A stretch of 64,000 bases of DNA, taken from an uncultured Craurococcus sp. GTDB lineage: Bacteria > Pseudomonadota > Alphaproteobacteria > Acetobacterales > Acetobacteraceae. This document shows positions 60,969 to 64,000 of the stretch, in pieces (the first letter of the stretch is position 1; each line of letters opens with the position of its first letter). The notes under the pieces were generated by a model that had not been told where the DNA came from, searched no databases, and saw only the letters and a program-made list of their open reading frames with translations. A program made the position numbers and the translations under genes. The stretch is from NCBI GenBank assembly GCA_902805545.1, contig CADCTD010000001.1, positions 1 to 64,000 on the forward strand, given 5' to 3'.

Positions 60969-62367
60969 AATCCTGATCGTGGACGACGAGCCGGACATCC
61001 GGGCGCTGATCGAGGGCATCCTCTCGGACGAAGGCTACGAGACGCGGCAGGCGGCGAATTCCGACCAGGCGGTGGCGGCCTTCAAGCAGCGCCGGCCGTC
61101 CATGGTGGTGCTCGACATCTGGCTGCAGAACTCGAAGCTGGACGGACTTGGGATCCTGGCGGAGCTCCATAAGGAGGAACCGCAGATCCCGGTCGTCATG
61201 ATCTCCGGCCACGGGACGATCGAGACGGCGGTGCGGGCGATCCAGCAGGGCGCCTACGACTTCATCGAGAAGCCTTTCAACTCCGACCGGCTGCTGCTGG
61301 TGGTCGCGCGCGCGCTCGAGGCGGCGCGGCTGCGGCGGGAGAATTCCGAGCTGCGGCTCCGGGCCGGGCCGGAGACCGACCTGGTCGGCACCTCGGCCAG
61401 CCTCGCCCAGCTCCGCGCCTCGATCGAGCGGGTGGCGCCGACCGGCAGCCGCGTGCTCATCGCAGGCCCGGCCGGCGCCGGGAAGGAGGTGGCGGCGCGG
61501 ATGATCCATGCCCGGTCCCGCCGCGCCGACGGGCCATTCGTTGCGCTAAATTGCGCGACGCTGAACCCGGCCCGCTTCGAGGAGGAGCTGTTCGGCACCG
61601 AGGCCGGGGCGGATGCCCAGGCCGCGCCGCGCCGCGCCGGCGTGCTGGAGCGCGCCCATGGCGGCACGCTGCTGCTGGACGAGGTGGCGGACATGCCGCT
61701 CGAGACCCAGGGCAAGATCGTCCGCGCGCTGCAGGAGCAGGGCTTCGAGCGCATCGGCGGCGCGACCCGGGTGAAGGTCGATGTCCGCGTCATCGCCACC
61801 ACCAACCGCGACCTGCAGGGCGAGATCGCGGCCGGGCGCTTCCGCGAGGACCTGTTCTACCGCCTCGCCGTGGTGCCGCTGCGGATCCCGGCGCTGCGCG
61901 AGCGGCGGGAGGACGTGCCGGCGCTGGCGCGGCACTTCATGGCCCGCTCCGGCGAGACCTCCGGCATGCCGCCGCGGGAGCTCGCCGAAGACGCCATGGC
62001 CGCGCTCCAGGCCTATGACTGGCCGGGCAACGTCCGCCAGTTGCGGAACCTGATCGACTGGCTGCTGATCATGGCGCCGGGGGAGGCGCGCGAGCCGATC
62101 CGTGCCGAGATGCTGCCGCCCGAGGTGGGCTCCGCCGCGCCGGCCATGCTGAAGCTGGACCGCAGCTCGGAGATCATGACGCTGCCGCTGCGCGAGGCGC
62201 GGGAGCTGTTCGAGAAGCAGTATCTTGAGGCCCAGCTTCTCCGCTTCGGCGGCAATATCAGCCGCACCGCCAATTTCGTCGGCATGGAGCGGAGCGCGCT
62301 GCACCGGAAGCTGAAATTCCTCGGCGTCCATGCCGAGGACCGCGTGCCGGCCGGGCCGGCACTGTGA
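60958..62367 (+). CDS. ntrX: Response regulator NtrX
   Basis: A 469-residue NtrC-family regulator. Receiver: Asp53 in [18 protein letters not shown]+ domain: [16 protein letters not shown] (Walker A position) and LLLDEVADM. Fis-type helix-turn-helix: [20 protein letters not shown]. The sigma54-contacting GAFTGA motif is missing; the place after ELFG reads [15 protein letters not shown] (residues 214 on). So sigma54-dependent activation is unlikely, as has been noted for NtrX of several alphaproteobacteria. It is the last overlapping gene of the Ntr operon, with dat 32 bases on. Confidence 0.95.
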   Translation: MAHEILIVDDEPDIRALIEGILSDEGYETRQAANSDQAVAAFKQRRPSMVVLDIWLQNSKLDGLGILAELHKEEPQIPVVMISGHGTIETAVRAIQQGAYDFIEKPFNSDRLLLVVARALEAARLRRENSELRLRAGPETDLVGTSASLAQLRASIERVAPTGSRVLIAGPAGAGKEVAARMIHARSRRADGPFVALNCATLNPARFEEELFGTEAGADAQAAPRRAGVLERAHGGTLLLDEVADMPLETQGKIVRALQEQGFERIGGATRVKVDVRVIATTNRDLQGEIAAGRFREDLFYRLAVVPLRIPALRERREDVPALARHFMARSGETSGMPPRELAEDAMAALQAYDWPGNVRQLRNLIDWLLIMAPGEAREPIRAEMLPPEVGSAAPAMLKLDRSSEIMTLPLREARELFEKQYLEAQLLRFGGNISRTANFVGMERSALHRKLKFLGVHAEDRVPAGPAL

Positions 62368-62399
62368 CATCCTGCCGGAACGGCTAGCCGGGGTCCTCC

Positions 62400-63272
62400 A
62401 TGTCGCGCATCGCTTACGTCAACGGCCGCTATGTCGACCAGCGGCTGGCCGAGGTGAACATTGAGGATCGCGGCTACCAGTTCGGCGACGGCATCTACGA
62501 GGTCGTCCACCTCCATGACGCCCGCTTCATCGACGAGGACCACCACCTGGCCCGGCTGGAGCGCTCCCTCGCCGAGATCCGCCTGCCGATGCCCATGCCG
62601 CGGGCGGCGCTCCGCCATGTCCTGGCCGAGGTCGCCCGGCGCAACCGGGTGACGGAGGGGCTGCTCTACATGCAGGTCACGCGCGGCGTGGCGCGGCGCG
62701 ACCACGCCTTCCCGAAGCCGCCGGTGCCGCCGGCCCTCGTCATCACGGTGAAGCGCATCCCACCCTATCCGGCCAGCGTCGAGGGCTGGGGCGCCAAGGC
62801 CATCACCCTGCCCGACCTGCGCTGGGCGCGGCGGGACATCAAATCGATCAACCTGCTGCCCAACTGCCTGGCCCGGCAGGCGGCGCGGGAGCAGGGGGCG
62901 ATCGAGGCCATCCTTTATGAGGAGGCCACGGGGATGGTGACGGAGGGGGCGGCGACCACATTCTGGATCGTCGATGCCGGGGGCGTCATCCGCACCCGCG
63001 AGCTCGACCATGTCATCCTGCCCGGCTGCACGAGGGCGGCGCTGATGGCGGAGATGGCACAGGCCGGGCTCCGCTTCGAGGAGCGGGCGTTCAGCCTGGA
63101 GGAGGCGAGGGGCGCCCGCGAGGCCTTCCTCACCTCGGCGACCTCCTTCGTGAAGCCGATCCTGGCGCTGGACGGCCATCCGGTCGGCGACGGGCAGGCC
63201 GGGCCGGTGGTGCGGCGGCTCTTCGACCTCTTCGCTCGCCATGTGAAGGGCGCGCCGAGGAATGCGGCGTGA
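62400..63272 (+). CDS. dat: D-amino acid aminotransferase (class IV PLP)
   Basis: A 290-residue fold-type IV aminotransferase. PLP Lys148 is in RRDIKSINLLPNCLARQAA, and VNIEDRGYQFGDGIYEVVHL is the conserved early segment. The EATGMVTEGAATTFWIVDAG block completes the site. D-alanine aminotransferases supply D-Glu/D-Ala for the cell wall. A dat gene after ntrX is a recurring arrangement in alphaproteobacteria. Branched-chain aminotransferase is a less likely alternative because of the DAAT-type RRDxKS sequence. Confidence 0.9.
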   Translation: MSRIAYVNGRYVDQRLAEVNIEDRGYQFGDGIYEVVHLHDARFIDEDHHLARLERSLAEIRLPMPMPRAALRHVLAEVARRNRVTEGLLYMQVTRGVARRDHAFPKPPVPPALVITVKRIPPYPASVEGWGAKAITLPDLRWARRDIKSINLLPNCLARQAAREQGAIEAILYEEATGMVTEGAATTFWIVDAGGVIRTRELDHVILPGCTRAALMAEMAQAGLRFEERAFSLEEARGAREAFLTSATSFVKPILALDGHPVGDGQAGPVVRRLFDLFARHVKGAPRNAA

Positions 63273-63919
63273 CGGCACCGCGCGGAATCCTCTGGGACTG
63301 GGACAACACCCTGGTCGATGGCTGGCTCGCCATCGCCGCCGGGCTCAACGCCGCCTTCGACCGCTTCGGCCTGCCGCGCTGGACGCTCGAGGAGGTGCGG
63401 GGCCGCGTCCGCCGCTCGCTGCGCGAGAGCTTCCCCGAGATGTTCGGCGAGAATTGGGAGGCGGCGCGGGACGTCTTCTATGCCGAGGTGCGCGCCCGCC
63501 ACCTCGGCGTCCTGACGCCGATGCCGGGGGCCGGCGGGGCGGTGGCGGCCGTCGCCGCGCTCGGCCTGCCGCAGGGGGTGATCAGCAACAAGCAGGGGCC
63601 GCTGCTGCGGGCGGAGGCGGCGCATCTCGGCTGGGGCGGTCATTTCAGTATCCTGCTCGGCGCCGGCGATGCGGCGGCGGACAAGCCGGACCCGGCGCCC
63701 TTCCGCATGGCGCTGCCGGCGCTCGGCCTGCCGGCCGAGGCGGTCTGGTATGTCGGCGACACCGCGCTCGACATGGAGGCGGCGCGGCGGGCCGGCTGTA
63801 CCGCCGTGCTGCTGGGCGACGCGGCGCATGACGGCGGGCCGGAAGCCGCGGCGCCGGACCTCGCCTTTCCGGATGCGACGGCGCTCGCTGCCTATCTCCG
63901 AGGCGCTCGCCAGGGCTGA
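63269..63919 (+). CDS. HAD-superfamily phosphatase
   Basis: A 216-residue HAD hydrolase of subfamily IA. Motif I is WDWDNTLVDGW (nucleophile Asp12 or nearby), motif II GVISNKQG, motif III Lys in DKPDPAPF, and motif IV VGDTALDMEAARRAGC. The helical cap lies at about 20-80. It resembles phosphoglycolate phosphatases, but the substrate is unknown. The start is a GTG overlapping the dat stop by 4 bases. No gene is seen in the last 81 bases of the window. Confidence 0.88.
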   Translation: MTAPRGILWDWDNTLVDGWLAIAAGLNAAFDRFGLPRWTLEEVRGRVRRSLRESFPEMFGENWEAARDVFYAEVRARHLGVLTPMPGAGGAVAAVAALGLPQGVISNKQGPLLRAEAAHLGWGGHFSILLGAGDAAADKPDPAPFRMALPALGLPAEAVWYVGDTALDMEAARRAGCTAVLLGDAAHDGGPEAAAPDLAFPDATALAAYLRGARQG

Positions 63920-64000
63920 TGCCCGGGGCGGCGGCAGGCCTTGCCGTCGGGCGCGGATGCGTCGCCAGGCCCGCCTTGCAAACGGCGACATGAGGATGGA

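Noticed and set aside
58470-61019. An 849-codon open frame on the minus strand
   Set aside because: It lies opposite ntrY and the ends of ntrC and ntrX, all with complete domain sets. Composition is that of an antisense shadow.
63920-64000. A possible hfq start after the HAD gene
   Set aside because: hfq often follows this operon in alphaproteobacteria, but the last 81 bases contain no recognisable hfq codons.

Overview
The window is high-GC DNA (roughly 70 % by eye) with tightly packed genes, many overlapping by 1-4 bases. The conserved blocks point to an alphaproteobacterium, most likely Acetobacteraceae/Rhodospirillales (Roseomonas-like): tatBC-serS, a divergent DUF815 ATPase and yajC, minCDE, a fused ispDF next to dusB(nifR3)-ntrB-ntrC-ntrY-ntrX and a D-amino-acid aminotransferase, and the prkA-yeaH-spoVR trio. 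This taxonomic placement is inference. No rRNA, tRNA, CRISPR array, phage, transposase or integrase was seen.

Layout. 1-9.4 kb: housekeeping genes (Tat export, seryl-tRNA synthetase, SecYEG-associated YajC, Fe superoxide dismutase) mixed with single enzymes and a Gly/Tyr-repeat lipoprotein. 9.35-9.9 and 9.9-10.2 kb: a NUDIX hydrolase and a [2Fe-2S] ferredoxin. 10.3-18.7 kb: two facing operons. The plus-strand one is SDR, cyclase-type hydrolase and N-carbamoyl hydrolase. The minus-strand one is a NitT/TauT-type ABC transporter, an arylformamidase-like hydrolase, an AtzF-type allophanate hydrolase and an AtzH-like protein. Together they read as uptake and stepwise C-N bond hydrolysis of a nitrogen-rich compound ending at allophanate, ammonia and CO2. 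18.8-24.9 kb: 2-hydroxyacid dehydrogenase, thioesterase, minCDE, FkbM methyltransferase, class C beta-lactamase-like hydrolase. 24.9-29.8 kb: spoVR-yeaH-prkA stress module behind a 405-bp leader.

30.2-41.6 kb: a second catabolic island. It has an orphan TRAP binding protein and three SDRs. A five-gene plus-strand operon holds an SDR, a HisD/HpsN-like dehydrogenase, a cytosine-deaminase-like amidohydrolase, a PEP-mutase/isocitrate-lyase-family enzyme and an FMN 2-hydroxyacid oxidase. It faces a two-gene operon for an extradiol-dioxygenase-like protein and a gamma-glutamyltransferase-like protein. The plus-strand order suggests alcohol to 2-hydroxyacid to 2-oxoacid to C-C cleavage. 41.9-48.3 kb: small secreted protein, LysE exporter, aminopeptidase N, Bug-type binding protein, class III alcohol dehydrogenase and DUF3597. 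48.3-52.1 kb: DUF1028, a carboxyltransferase subunit, thiolase and CutA. 52.2-54.8 kb: SHOCT protein, an unknown gene and ispDF. 54.9-63.9 kb: the nitrogen-regulation operon, with dat and a HAD phosphatase behind it.

Regulatory signals are few. The best are alphaproteobacterial sigma70-type promoters (CTTGAC-N16/17-CTAG) before yajC and sodB, and GC-rich hairpins without T-tracts after several genes. Several convergent gene pairs share a single CTAG (or TTAG) tetranucleotide as both stop codons.
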